The notes below the pieces were generated by a model, which saw only the letters and a list, made by a program, of their open reading frames with translations, was not told where the DNA came from and did not search any database. Position numbers and translations under genes: made by a program. This document shows positions 22,943 through 34,625 of a stretch of DNA of 64,000 bases, piece by piece; positions within the stretch are counted from its first letter, which is position 1; every line of letters starts with the position of its first letter. Source of the stretch: Haematococcus lacustris (Eukaryota > Chlorophyta > Chlorophyceae > Chlamydomonadales > Haematococcaceae); assembly GCA_030144725.1 (NCBI GenBank), contig JASKMD010000031.1:1638712-1702711 (forward strand), in the 5' to 3' direction.

Positions 22943-24000
22943 ATGTACATGCAGATGCACGATTTGAGCGCGGAGCTGGACGCAGCCCTGACCAACTTCC
23001 GGCAACCGCATAGGAGCAGCTCGAACGGCACCGACCTTGATGGCAGGTCCGCAGCCAGTTGCTGGGCGCTTGCTCCGCCTGCATATCTGCACGCCTCTTC
23101 AGGCACCCTGCACAGCCCAGGTTACCCAGCTGACTCTACTCGCCCACCCACTCATGCCACCCACCACAGTAACAGACTGGGCATCAACCAACCAGTGACA
23201 TCTCACCAACAACGCTTCACACAGGCAACCTTGTTGACTCGAGTCTGTTTTAACACAGCGTCAGGGACCTGGACTGCAGGTTCACCTCAGTGAAGGCCTT
23301 CAACAGTGGCGTGTGTGAAGGTGTTGACAGCCACGACCTGGGCCTGACCAGTCCCGGGCACCTGCACCTGACATATGGGCACCTGGTGAACCCACCATCA
23401 TACGAGGATTCAGTGCTATATGAGTCAGTGTCAGCTAGCACTGCCGGGCTGGGGCCGCTGCTGCTGCATGCCCACTCTGCTACCAGCTCTGCCAGCCTAG
23501 CCCCCAGTGCCCCCCCCAGTGCTGCCAGCAGTGGGGGCCGCGCCATCCCAGCCCCCGCCTACCCCCCCGCCCGCACCTCCCCCCCCAGCTCATATCCCAC
23601 ACCCATCGCGGCAGCCTCCGCTGCAGCAGCAGGGGCGGGGGGGAGAGGGGGAGGGGGAGGGGGAGGGGGAGGGGGAGGGGAGGATGTCCACCTTGGCAAT
23701 GGCAGCAGGGTGGGCCAGAGCCGGCTGGGTTCCCCCCCTAGTGCTTCAGAAGCGGCCTGGGCCAGCGCAGAGCCCGCCTGGCAGCAGCAGCAGCAGCAGC
23801 AGGCCCCCCCGGGGCTGGGGGGTTCAGGGCGCCTGGGGCTGCCGTGCCGCTCAGCCCGTGGCTGTGGACTGGCTGTCACCGTGAGTGACCCAGTGAAGCG
23901 GGAGCAGCAGGGCCTGTTTGGCATCAGGGCGGGCTATGTGGCATACCTGGTGTCCACCCAGGTGCTGGCCCCACTGCCTGGCTTCCCACCACCCTCCCAT

Positions 24001-24045
<45 letters not shown>

Positions 24046-26826
24046 GGCGGGGAGGCAGGCGGGGAGGCAGGCAGCGCAGTGGGGGGTGCGGCGGCAGGGC
24101 GGGGCCAGCAGCAGGGGGTGGAAGCCCAGCTGGCGGTGCGCCGCAGGTTCAGAGACTTTGTGGCCCTGGCTGACCTGCTCAAGGTGAGGGGCAGGGAGGG
24201 GAGGAGGGGGGCGGGGGCTCAGCAGCAGGCCCCTGGCACGCAGCTGTAGCCCACGCCTTGATCAAGGTAGGGGGGCAGGCAGGGGAGTGGGCAGGCCGCC
24301 GCAGCCCACACTCCCATCCAGCCATGCAGCCCCCCCACAGCCACAGTGCAGGGTGGGCTTGGCACTTCCCTTGCTCCTACAGCTGCAGATGGACATGCCT
24401 GCTGCATGCTGTCCCGCTTCAGCCCTGTGGGTTCAAAGGGAGGGAGCTAGGAGGGTTGTGCTGCTGTCTGTGCTGCTACAGACTGTGAATGGGTGGGTGG
24501 GGTTCAGCAGTTCCGTCCTTTGGGAGCAGCAAGCAAGGTGTGAGTGTGTGTGTGTAGGGGGGGTGCCTGCCTGCTGGCCCTGCCCTGCCCTTGTCCCCCA
24601 GGTGCGCTTCCGTGGCCTGTTCCTTCCCCCCCGGCCTGACAAGAACGTGGTTGAAGGTCAGCGCATGGCCAACGGGTTTGTGGAGGAGAGGCGAGCAGCC
24701 CTGGAGCGCTACCTGGTGCGCCTCACCCAGCACCCTACCCTGGTGGTCTGTGAGGTGAGCAGGGGATCAGGGAGGGGGTGGGGGGCCAGGGGGGGGGGAG
24801 GGGGCAGGGGGACCAGGGGTCTCAGGGGTGGGGGGGCAGGGTGGGGGGTGGGGGGGCAGGAGGACCAGGGGGAGGGGGGGCAGGGGTCGCAAGGGGGGGA
24901 GGAGGCAGGGGGAGCAGGGGGGGGGGATGCAGGCAGGGTAGCACCAGGGGGTGGGGTGAGGTGGATGGTGTGCCGCAGGGTGGTGGTGGTAAGGGGTGGT
25001 TAGGTGAGGTGAAGGGGCGGGGGAGGCTGGGGGCATGGATGAGGCGGGTGGTGGGACAGGGGCTGGGTGGGTGGGGTGTCAGGGGGGCTGGGGAGGGGCC
25101 TGGCTGAGGCAGTGAGGTGAGTACTGGCAGGCCAGGGTCTGGGTGCTGACCCACCTAGTGATCTGACCTGGCCTGATCTGCTTTGATCTGATCTGATCTG
25201 ATCTGGCCTGATCTGATCTGATCTGATCTGATCTGATCTGATCTCAAGTGACGTGGCAAGGGAGGTGACCATGGTGAGGGGGAGGGCTGCGGTCCTCCTC
25301 CTGGTCCTTGCAGCTCACTGGCACCCCGCCTGCTTGCCCCTGGCACTGCAGGAGTTGCGTGTATTCCTGTCAGCAGAGGGTGAGCTGGAGCTGGCGCCTG
25401 CCTGGTGCAGCCTGAGGCCAGCACCCAAGGCTGGGCTGGTGGAGGGCACTGCCCTGCTCAGCAAGCAGCTGCTGGGCCTGGAGAAGTCCGTGGTGGACCC
25501 CGTGCAGGTCAGGGGGCAGGAGCAGGGGGGAGGAGTGCAGGCATGCAGGGGGGGCTGAGTGGGAGTGGACAGGGGAATGAATCAGAGGGATCGGAGGACA
25601 AGGCAAGGGGGGGCAGGGGAGGGGGGAGGGGGGAGGGGGGAGGGGGAGGGGAGGGGGGGAGGAGGGGAGGGGGGAGGGGGGAGGGGGGAGGGGGGAGGGG
25701 GGAAGGGAGGGGAGGGGAGGGACCATGGCTGTTGTAGTGCGAGGCACAGTATTTGGGTGTATGGTAGGGTGGCCTCCAATCAGACAGGCCAGTCACACTT
25801 CACACTTCACACCTCATAACTCACAACTCACACTTCACCCCACCGACTGACCCAGCTTGTCCTCTAGGCCCCCCCCCCTCCCTCCCCCCCTTGGGCCCAC
25901 TGCAGGCCACCCAGCCAACCAAGTCCTCAGCGGACATCTTGAGGGCCATGCGGGAGACAGCGCAGAGCATGCAGGCATCAGCCAGCAGCACCCCCGCCTT
26001 GCCACCGGGGGAGGTGCAGCTGCGGGCAGCCAAGGAGCAAGTGGAGGCCATTAAGGAAGCACTGGCGACTGCTTCCCGGGCGGTAAGGCCAGCCCCCCTC
26101 CTGGTCCCCACCCCCTCCTCCCCCCTGCTGACTCATGCCGCACCCTCCTCCTCCCTCCTGTGCCCCTCCCCCTCCCTAATCCCCCGTCCCCCTGCCCCTT
26201 CCCCTCCTCCACCTCCTCTCTTTACAACCTCACAGCCTTGAGGTCCTTGACCCCCAGCAGGCTGACCCTGACCCTGACCCTGACCCTGACCCTGACCCTG
26301 ACCCTGACCCTGACCCTGACCCTGACCCTGACCCTGACCCTGACCCTGACCCTGACCCTGACCCTGACCCTGACCCTGACCCTGACCCTGACCCTGACCC
26401 TGACCCTGACCCTGACCCTGACCCTGACCCTGACCCTGACCCTGACCCTGACCCTGACCCTGACCCTGACCCTGACCCTGACCCTGACCCTGACCCTGAC
26501 CCTGACCCTGACCCTGAATGCTGGTGCAGGCAGAGAAGCTAGTACATGCTTTGGACCGTGTGGCAGGCGTGCAAGGTGATGCGGGGCTGGTCTTCTTTAA
26601 ACTGTCAAAGTTTGAGGAGCAGGACGGCCCCCACATGGCTCAGTTCACTGGCACGGTGCGCTGGGGGCCTGCAGGGGGGACGCCAGGGTGCAGGGCAGGG
26701 GTGGGTGCAGGGGGCTGCTCCAAGGTGCACTGCTTGCTGCCAGGCGGCTCAGGGTAGCCCCTCATTGCAGCCCCTCACTGCGACTACACACCACAGCAGC
26801 AGCAGCAGCAGCAGCAGCACCACCAC

Positions 26827-26900
<74 letters not shown>

Positions 26901-28957
26901 CCACCAACAGCAGCAGCAGCAGCAGGAGGAGCAGCAGCAGCAGCACCACCACCACCAACACCATTACCACCAGCAGGAGCATTTCCCTACTGGCCTGGTG
27001 GTCCTGGGTTCAAGTCCTTCTGCCCTCAACCTGCGCCGCTCCTGCTGCCTGGTGCGCCTGCCAGGTGCGACAGTCCCAGGCGCTGAGCAGCGGCAGCAAG
27101 ATGCTGGGCAACAGCCTGGTGAGGGCCAGCCGCCAGGGCCGCAAGGCAGCGGACAAGGCGGCGCTGGAGCTGGGGGTCCTGCATGAACACTTGGCTGACA
27201 TGCCGGTGAGGGGCAGGGCAAGGCAAGGGCAAGGGCAAGGGGAAGGGGAAGGGCAAGGGCAAGGGGAAGGGGAAGGGCAAGGGCAAGGGCAAGGGGAAGG
27301 GGAAGGGGAAGGGGAAGGGCAAGGGCAAGGGCAAGGGCAAGGGCAAGGGCAAGGGCAAGGAAAAGGGGAAGGGCTTTTTGATGGTCCAGGGCCAGGGGCT
27401 CGAGCTGTTAAGGCGGGAGCTGCAGGGGGGGCCTGCAGGGGCTGAGGCTGCGGTGTGAGGCTCAAGGAAATGCGCGGTTGTGGTGACCATGGCAGTGGAA
27501 ATGCATCAGGCTAGACGGCAGAGGCAGGCGAGGACAGGTGAAAAAGGGTATACATAGCGGGCGGGCTTGGAGCAGGGAATGGTGGCAGGGGCGTCAAGCA
27601 GCTCGGGAACTGGTCCCAGCGTAAGGACGGTGGGGTCAGGTTGCGCCTAAGCAGGGTTTGATCCCCTGACCTGTCCCCCTAACCCCCTTTTCCCACCTGC
27701 AGTCCGCCATCAAGGGGCTGGGCACGCGGGAGAAGCAGCTGCTGACGGCAGACACGCTGGCCGCTGACCTGGCAGCTCGCCAGCGGGCCATCAAGGTGCG
27801 GCCTCCTCCAGCTCTGTGACAACCACAAAGGTGTGCCCACCCTGCCCGCCGCCCGCCCGCCCGCCCGCCCGCCCGCCCGCCCTCCCGCCCACCCGTCTGC
27901 CTGTTTGCCATCCTTGCAAGCAAACCTGTAGAGCCCGCACCACCTTTACCCCCCCCCTGCTAGCCTCCTTTGCCCTCCTTAGCCTCCCTTTACCCCCTCC
28001 TCTTACCCTCTTATCCCCCATCACCCTATCACCCTATCACCCTATCACCCTATCACCTTCCCACCCGCCTCCCCTGCCATCACCCGGACCTGAAATACCA
28101 CAGCCCCACCCCCCCCTTTCCCTCCCCTCACCCCTTGATGTAGCCCCTCACCTGACCCCTGTTTGTCCGCTTCGTGGCTTCAGGAGCTGGAGGCAAGTGG
28201 GCCCCGCACCCTTGGGGGGGAGGCTGGCAAGGTTGCCAAGCTGCAGGAGCTGAGGGACGATGTGTCCAAGCTGGAATGCAGCATACAGGCAGCCCGCGCC
28301 GAGTACCACCGCATAGCTTCTGTCAACCAACAGGCAAGCTTGGAGGCCTTAGGGGGCGAGGGGGGGGAGGGGGGGAGAGGGGGGGCGGGGAGGGTACCCC
28401 CCCCCCCCCCACCCCCCACCCACCCCACCCCACCCCACCCCACCCACCCCACCCCACCCCACCCCACCCCACCCCACCCCACCCCACCCCACCCCACCCC
28501 ACCCCACCCCACCCCACCCCACCCCACCCCACCCCACCCCACCCCACCCCACCCCACCCCACCCCACCCCACCCCACCCCACCCCACCCCACCCCACCCC
28601 ACCCCACCCCACCCCACCCCACCCCACCCCACCCCACCCCACCCCACCCCACCCCACCCCACCCCACCCCACCCCACCCCACCCCACCCCACCCCACCCC
28701 ACCCCACCCCACCAGACCCTGCCCGCCACGTCCCCCATTCTTCACACCACCTGCTGCAATCGCAGGAGCTGGCCCGGCAGCAGGCAGACTATGCTGCTGA
28801 CATGTGCAGCATGTGCCAGGGCTTGGCGCAGCTGCAGGCGCTCAACACGCAGCGGGTGGGCCAGGTGTGGCTGCAGCTGGCCTTAGAGCTGGGGGTGCCG
28901 CAGGAGCAGCTGGCCAGCGCAGGGGAGAGCTTGCTGCTGCCAGCAGCAGCGGATTGA
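22943..28957 (+). CDS. Sorting nexin with PX and BAR-like domains, plant SNX2 type
   Basis: Sorting nexins bind phosphoinositides on endosomes through PX and shape membrane through BAR. Exons: 22943-23046, 23259-24183, 24602-24754, 25352-25507, 25906-26082, 26530-26655, 27065-27205, 27703-27795, 28184-28333, 28766-28957; phases close, 738 residues. PX begins near residue 238 ([24 protein letters not shown]), continues with [17 protein letters not shown] and [18 protein letters not shown], and ends with [12 protein letters not shown]. The 3' half ([74 protein letters not shown]) follows plant SNX2 BAR order. A polyAla run (24001-24046) interrupts PX before RRRF, and a polyGly run lies at 23640-23680. 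The intron after 28333 has a GC donor (CAG|GCAAGC). The start ATG at 22943 is the first in frame; ATG at 22949 or 22955 is also possible. Confidence 0.9.
25141..25246. repeat. (TGATC)n pentanucleotide repeat in a sorting nexin intron
   Basis: Roughly 20 units of TGATC with a few TGGCC variants, in the intron before 25352. Confidence 0.95.
25609..25725. repeat. G-rich GGGGGAG repeat in a sorting nexin intron
   Basis: Irregular GGGGAGG units lie in the intron 25508-25905. Confidence 0.9.
26262..26516. repeat. (CCCTGA)n microsatellite in a sorting nexin intron
   Basis: About 42 perfect 6-nt units. The unit differs from the telomeric CCCTAA by one base. The long Leu-Thr and Gly-Gln open frames across it are repeat artefacts. 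Confidence 0.98.
26799..26965. repeat. (CAG)n/(CAC)n tract in a sorting nexin intron
   Basis: Imperfect CAG triplets with CAC interruptions, between the exons at 26530-26655 and 27065-27205, so not translated in my model. Confidence 0.9.
27215..27372. repeat. AAGGGC/AAGGGG hexanucleotide repeat in a sorting nexin intron
   Basis: Purine-rich 6-nt units just after the donor of exon 27065-27205. Confidence 0.95.
28400..28712. repeat. (CCCCA)n microsatellite in the last sorting nexin intron
   Basis: About 60 near-perfect 5-nt units in the intron that has the GC donor (28334-28765). Confidence 0.98.
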
Positions 28958-29245
28958 GAAGGACATGGGGCAAGCTTGCATGCTGCTTTAGGGCAACGGT
29001 TAGGCAATGGGTCTCACAAGGCAGGGACCCCACCAGGGGGACTGAAGGTGAGCCAGCATGTGGAGCATGAGCTTCTACAAGGCTGCCTAGATGGGCAACC
29101 ATGAAGGACAGGCGGGCTAGTGGCGCACCACGTCAGCGCCTTCATCCCAGTGTCGTGCTCTTGAACTAATCGCATGGATTGCTCGTGTGCATGCTGGTGG
29201 GAATACTCGTTGTCGAAGATTGTATGTGCAATTGAATACCGAGCA
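28899..29245 (+). repeat. Sorting nexin 3' end and UTR: source copy of a local duplication
   Basis: The last about 60 coding nt and about 290 nt of 3' flank recur at 30137-30490 with few differences and the same orientation. Confidence 0.9.
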
Positions 29246-30136
29246 TGCCGCCCTGCATGCCCGGACATGGTTTTTGAACTGCGACAAGCAAACATTCTGC
29301 ACTATTGCACATTATGCAGAAGTGGCAGTGCTGATAATTACAGAGTAGTGCGGGTCATGGATAGGTTGCTGGTCTTGGCTGTGTGGCGGCCTTGGGTAGG
29401 GCGCGCAGCTGGCAGCAGCGTGCAACACAGGCGCCATAGAATCTGCACATCGTCAAGCATGTCGTACAAAGCAGCTAGCACAGCACCCATCATGCACTCA
29501 TTGTCGGCATGGGTGGTCTCCCTGTGAAGCCACATGCACATGGCTTGCCAGCTATTGAACATCGTCAGGGGCTACAGGCATTAAGGGGCCGCGTAAGGTT
29601 ACACAGCTTGACGGGCTGGGGGCTGGGCAGCGCCAGGGTGTGGAACTGGTAAGATGTGGAGCCAGCCAACCCCCACACTTTGCCCTGCCCAGAACCCACT
29701 CCCTGCTGAGGCACGATGACACCACAAAACATGCATAGCCTCCAGCTTGGGCCAGGAAGGACGAAGGACATGATCAGATGAGGCTGAGTTCAGGGTTGGA
29801 ACACGTTGGAACACAAGCTCCAGGGCTGCAGCGCGTGCCAGAGTTGTAAATGTCGTTGTAAAGGAGAGCTTGCAACCCAACTGGCATGTAGCATGAACCA
29901 ACCCACAACCCACAACCAAAATACCAAACCCCTCACAAAGGGGATGTGTGTGAGTAAGAGCTATAGAGTAGGGTAGAGCTCTTGCTAGTAGTAGCCTGGA
30001 GGCACACACACCAGAAGGCTGAGCTGGAGTGGGCAGTAGGCACACCGTCAGTAGCCTTTACAATAATGATCTCGCAGCCTGTGTTTGATTACAACTCATA
30101 CTTCATTTTGGTGTTGCATGAGGGCTGTAGGGATTA
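29246..30136. other. Spacer between the two copies of the sorting nexin 3' end
   Basis: No recognised gene. A 148-codon minus-strand open frame at 29599-30045 resembles nothing I know and is probably chance. Confidence 0.5.
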
Positions 30137-30490
30137 GAACAGGAGCAGCTGGCCAGCGCAGGGGAGAGCTTGCTGCTGCCAGCAGCAGCGGATTGAGAGG
30201 GACATGGGGCAAGCTTGCATGCTGCTTTAGGTCAACGGTTAGGCAATGGGTCTCACAAGGCAGGGGCACCCACCAGGGGACTCAAGGTGAGCCAGCATGT
30301 GGAGCATGAGCTTCTACAAGGCTGCCTACATGGGGCAACCATGAAGGACAGGCGGGCCAGGGGCGCACCACGTCATCGCCTTAATCCCAGTGTCGTGCTC
30401 TTGAACTGACCGCATGGAGTGCTCGTGTGCATGCTGGTTGGAATACTCGTTGTGGAAGATTGTATGTGCAATTGAATGCCGAGCATGCCG
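30137..30490 (+). repeat. Duplicated fragment of the sorting nexin 3' end
   Basis: This copy repeats the sequence from GGAGCAGCTGGCCAGC through the stop TGA and 3' flank seen at 28899-29245. It ends about 47 nt before the ATG of the next gene, so it may now act as that gene's upstream region. Confidence 0.9.
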
Positions 30491-30536
30491 CTTAGGGTAT
30501 GTTTAGGGTCTCAGCACGCTTGACGATAACTCTGCG

Positions 30537-33500
30537 ATGCTGGAGCAGTACTCCACCGTGCTGCTGCCCGGCGATGCGCTATCAGATGCGACGCAGCAGC
30601 AGCGGAACGTTGACCGGCGGACGTCCCGTGCCATCACTTTCCAAACAGTGCTGCTGGCGTTGCTTGCGTCAGTCTGCGCACTTCTCTTGTGGCAGAGGTG
30701 TGCCGACGGTGCGTCGCCATGCTTGCACGGGATGCACGCCTCACTTGCTCGGTCTGCACACTATGGCGCAGAACGAACAGCACCAATGTTGGGGGGTCCG
30801 ACTTCGCCACGTGCCAGCGCTACTTGGGCACCGCGCAGCGGCTGCAGCCATTCAGCGTGATCATGACAGCCGACCCAGGCACATTTTCAGGGGTGTCCGA
30901 GGCGCGCTACGTGATTGAAAACTTGCAAGACAAGCAAATGAAGCCGGTGAACAGCACCGTGTGCGGCGGGGTGTTCTACGGCAGCCTGATGGGCCAGAGG
31001 GTGCTAGTGGTGACCACAGGTGGAGCCCTGACCCAATTGCCAGTGCCTGCTTGCTCCACAGCTTCCTGCCTGTATCTCAACCTCCTGCCCGATTCCCAGC
31101 CTCCTGCCTGCTGCGCCCTCCAGCTCACAGCCTGGTAGCCTGCAGCCCGTTGCCCAATGCACTTGCTCATGACGCAGCCAATGGCCCTGCCCCATGCAGG
31201 CATTGGCCCCCCCGCAGCCAGCCTTTGTACTCTGGAGGTGGTCAGTGCCTGCGGTGCCAGCATCACGGAGATCCTGTTCTTCGGCACCAGTGGCTGGAGT
31301 CCTCAGCTGGGTGGGGTGCTGAACCCGCCTGACTGCGCTGCAGCAAACGATAACCAGCAAATCGCCAGGTGAGACGGGCGCAAGGAAGCGCTTGCGTGTC
31401 TGCAGCAGCGTCAACATGCTGCACAGTGAAGGGCAGTGCTTGGGTCAGACGGGTGGCAGGGGCAGGAGGCCAGGATCCAGGGGCAGACAGGTGGCAGCGG
31501 CTATTGAGGGGCCTGGGCAGTGGTGGCAGGGAGGGCCTGGTTACTTGTAGGGCCTACAGTGCGTCTGGGCAGGTGGCGCAGGGGCAGAAGCTGTAGGGCC
31601 AAAAGCAGCACAGGCATTGAGTGTGTTGATCCATGTTTTGCAACAGCCACTACCCACACCATGCTGCATGGCTGAGGACGAGCAGCGTAGCAGTCTGCTT
31701 GTTACAAAACATAAGGTTGTAGCAATGCTGGCAGCGATCAGTCTGGGCGATGGTGCCCACAGTGCTGTGCTCAAGACTCCCAGCATGGCGGTGTCAGGCA
31801 CTGAGCACGCCTACTTCGCTCACCCGCCCAGATAACCAGCCAAAGAAATCGGCCTCACAGTCTGAATTCTTACTGGCTTGCAAAGAAGTGTCTGCCACAA
31901 CCCATTGCGCCCTGCAACTCCCATCATCCCACCCAGCCCTAAGCCATCATCCGCCTGCGAGACATTGGCACCTGTGCTGAACCGCCTATTGACCCTCCCA
32001 GCTGCACCTGTTTGTGCACTGCTGCAGGCTGGGCGATGTGTGCGTGTCACCTTTCTCAGTGAACTGGACCTGCAAGAAATCCAGCTGGGCCATGCAGGCA
32101 GTGGGTTACCCCAACCAGTGCTTCAGGCCGGAGGAGGTCACGTCCCCCAGCGATGACGCACTGCATGGCGACTGCCAGTTCTTTGCTGACAACGTGAGGC
32201 AGCAGCACAGGATGGGCCAGGCCGGCAGGCCGGCTGGCAGGCAGTATCCATCGTTGCTCTTGATGCTCAGGCGCACTGCTAATAGGCCGAGCCAACCCTT
32301 GTTCACAGCCCCATCCCACAGCGCCATACTGCATCTGCTGTTGGCCCATGCCCCTCACTCCTTGCCTCCCTGTTGCCCTGCCTGCCGCCACCCTGCCTGC
32401 CGCCACCCTGCCTGCTCCCTCACCCCGCTTCACCCCCTACGCTCGCACCCTGTCTGCCCAGCTGGAGGCCAACCTAGCGCTGGCAAGTCAGGTGGCACAA
32501 GCTGCAGCCAGTCCCAAGGGCCAGCTCCACATGCCCATGCGCAGCCCCGCAGTGGTGGCGGTGGATCGCAGGTGGGCGAGGCTGGCAGGCACTAGGGGGA
32601 CACCAGCCTGTGCGGCCAGGGCCACCAGACAGTAGGGCCAGAGTAGGCAGTGCTGCCAGGGAGCCCGAACACAAAGCTGTGCAGCAGCTGGGGCCATGAC
32701 AGGGGAGGGCAGCAGCGCACAGCTCCAGCGGCAGATAACCGGAAGAATAGTCTGAAATACGGATGGGTGAAGAAATGATAGGGGAAGTCAAGGTAGGAAG
32801 GGAGGGGGAAAGAAGCCTTTACATGCGAAGCTGAACTGAACACTGTAGCAGGGAGGGAGGGAGGCACCATTTTGGTTTTTGCTACCTTGCCGTTGGTGGT
32901 CCTGCATCAGCCTGAGCGACCCTGCCCCCTCACATCCCACGTGTTGCCCATCGTGCCCTGCATATCACTGACCTGCAGATATTGGACGCTGATGCAGAAT
33001 GCCACTGGCGCTCACTACCCACTGCACCTGCACCAGCCCCCCAGGGTGTGGAATTACACCCAGTGCATGGAAGTGGATGGCCAGTTCTTTTTCAGGTAGA
33101 AGTCCCTGAGCCCTGTGGGCAGCTGCCCATCCCTAGTGGTGCTACTGCTGCTGCTGTTGTTGCTGCGTCCCTCACCATGGCCGCTACTGCTGCCTAGATG
33201 TTCTTGCTGCTGCTGTGGCTCCGCTGCTGCTGCTCGTTTCTTCTCCTGCTGCTCCTCTCCCATCATCTTGCTGCTGCCGCTGCTGCTCGTGTACACCTGC
33301 TGCTGTCGCCGCAGCGGCGTCCCTTGGGAGGTGAAGGCACGAGACTATGCAGCGCAGACGCTAGCGGCAGCCTTGGGAGGGACCTGGTCGGCCGCTGACG
33401 TGCTGGCCGTCAGCGCTATGGAGGGAATTGGGGTGGCTGGTGAGCATCTCAGCCTGCCACTGTGCCCAGCCTGCCCACCCCCAGCACAGGACTACACCCC

Positions 33501-34196
33501 TCGCGCAAAACTCATAGTCAGCTATGCACAGCATTTGCTGCCAGGTAAGCTTGTTGAGTGCCTGTTGGCCAACGCTGTGAGAGGTGACTGCAATTGTCTG
33601 GGTTGGAGGTGAGCAAGACGCCCGACTGCTTAAGGCAGGCTGTGAAAGTACACAACACCTACCTAGTGCCTAGCCATGTGACAGAGCCGTGTGGCATGGC
33701 GTGCCTGCATGAAGCGAGTACGGGACATGACACATTGAGGCTATGAGTTTGTGTGTTGCAGCAGGCACACCCTGCTTGGACGCTTTGTTGCACATGGCTC
33801 TGCGTCTGTGTCTGTTATGCGCTGCAGAGGCGCTGCTGAAATACCACCAGCTGGCGCACACCCGGCGTAAGATCCCATACACACACGTGCGGACGCTGTC
33901 CAATTGGCTACATCCGCCTGTGCACCAGGTTTGAAGCAGCGCAAGGCTGGCAGAAGCACAGCAACCTGAGTCTTATACGTCGCTCCTGACCCCTTGTGCG
34001 GCCGCAGGTGCGGCCTGGCGTTTGGGAGGTTGCAGTGGAACTGCCCGAGGACTTCGTCACGGGCTATGGCTATGCGATTGCCACGGGCTCCTCGGTTCTC
34101 ATGTCGTTGTATCAGCAGCGCTGCGTAGAGAGGTATACTTTGGTCCCAGGCGCACACAACTGCTCATACACAATCAGCTACGACTCCACAGCGTAG
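30537..34196 (+). CDS. Membrane-anchored nucleoside-phosphorylase-like / bark-storage-like protein
   Basis: Exons: 30537-30697, 30772-31019, 31200-31368, 32028-32193, 32462-32571, 32979-33095, 33315-33439, 33828-33928, 34008-34196; phases close, 461 residues. The N-terminus is a short polar tail followed by one hydrophobic segment ([16 protein letters not shown], residues about 37-52), so a signal anchor with the rest lumenal or outside. The core [48 protein letters not shown] and LGDVCVSPF follows the start of the phosphorylase superfamily fold (PNP/UDP and plant bark storage proteins); [14 protein letters not shown] lies where the active-site Met-Glu loop is expected. Sequons in NST, NWT, NAT, NYT and NCS contexts fit a glycosylated lumenal domain. 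Substrate cannot be told from sequence. Exon structure is firm; the family call is moderate. Confidence 0.7.
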
Positions 34197-34625
34197 AATG
34201 AAAGCACAGAGCCATTATCAAGCTCGCTGACTACACGTCATTATCAAGCTCAGAGCCATTATCAAGCTCGCTGGCACCCACATTATTGACCTGATGTAGG
34301 CATGTGATCTGAATGGCTGCCTGGCTGCAGCCAGCACAAACAGAGCCAAGGGAAGGGGTCAAAGTGTTAAAGTGTAAAGTAAACATCCATCCAAACCATT
34401 CATACAAGACATGCCGAGGCGTCATCAGTGTTGACCCCGAAGGTATTCACCATGTCCCATGCATGACCAGGGGTGCGAAGCATCGTAACTGATTCAAAGA
34501 GATAGACTGCTGTCGCTGCCACCATTGATACCGTACAAAACCCAGCGACACAACCGCGTCTGTCGCTGTCCTTTTGAAAACTTTGGACGCTCTGCCAGTA
34601 CGCTATGTTGTAGCAGAGACGGGTG
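34197..34625. other. Intergenic region before the WRKY gene
   Basis: No gene seen. A short direct repeat containing CATTATCAAGCTC occurs three times at about 34213-34273. Confidence 0.5.
34373..34377 (+). other. Candidate TGTAA polyadenylation signal of the phosphorylase-like gene
   Basis: TGTAA lies 177 nt after the stop at 34196, the only close match on the plus strand in this spacer that I noticed. Confidence 0.4.

Noticed and set aside
26160..26636. Long Leu-Thr and Gly-Gln open frames
   Set aside because: They are translations of the (CCCTGA)n array in an intron and show no other coding feature.
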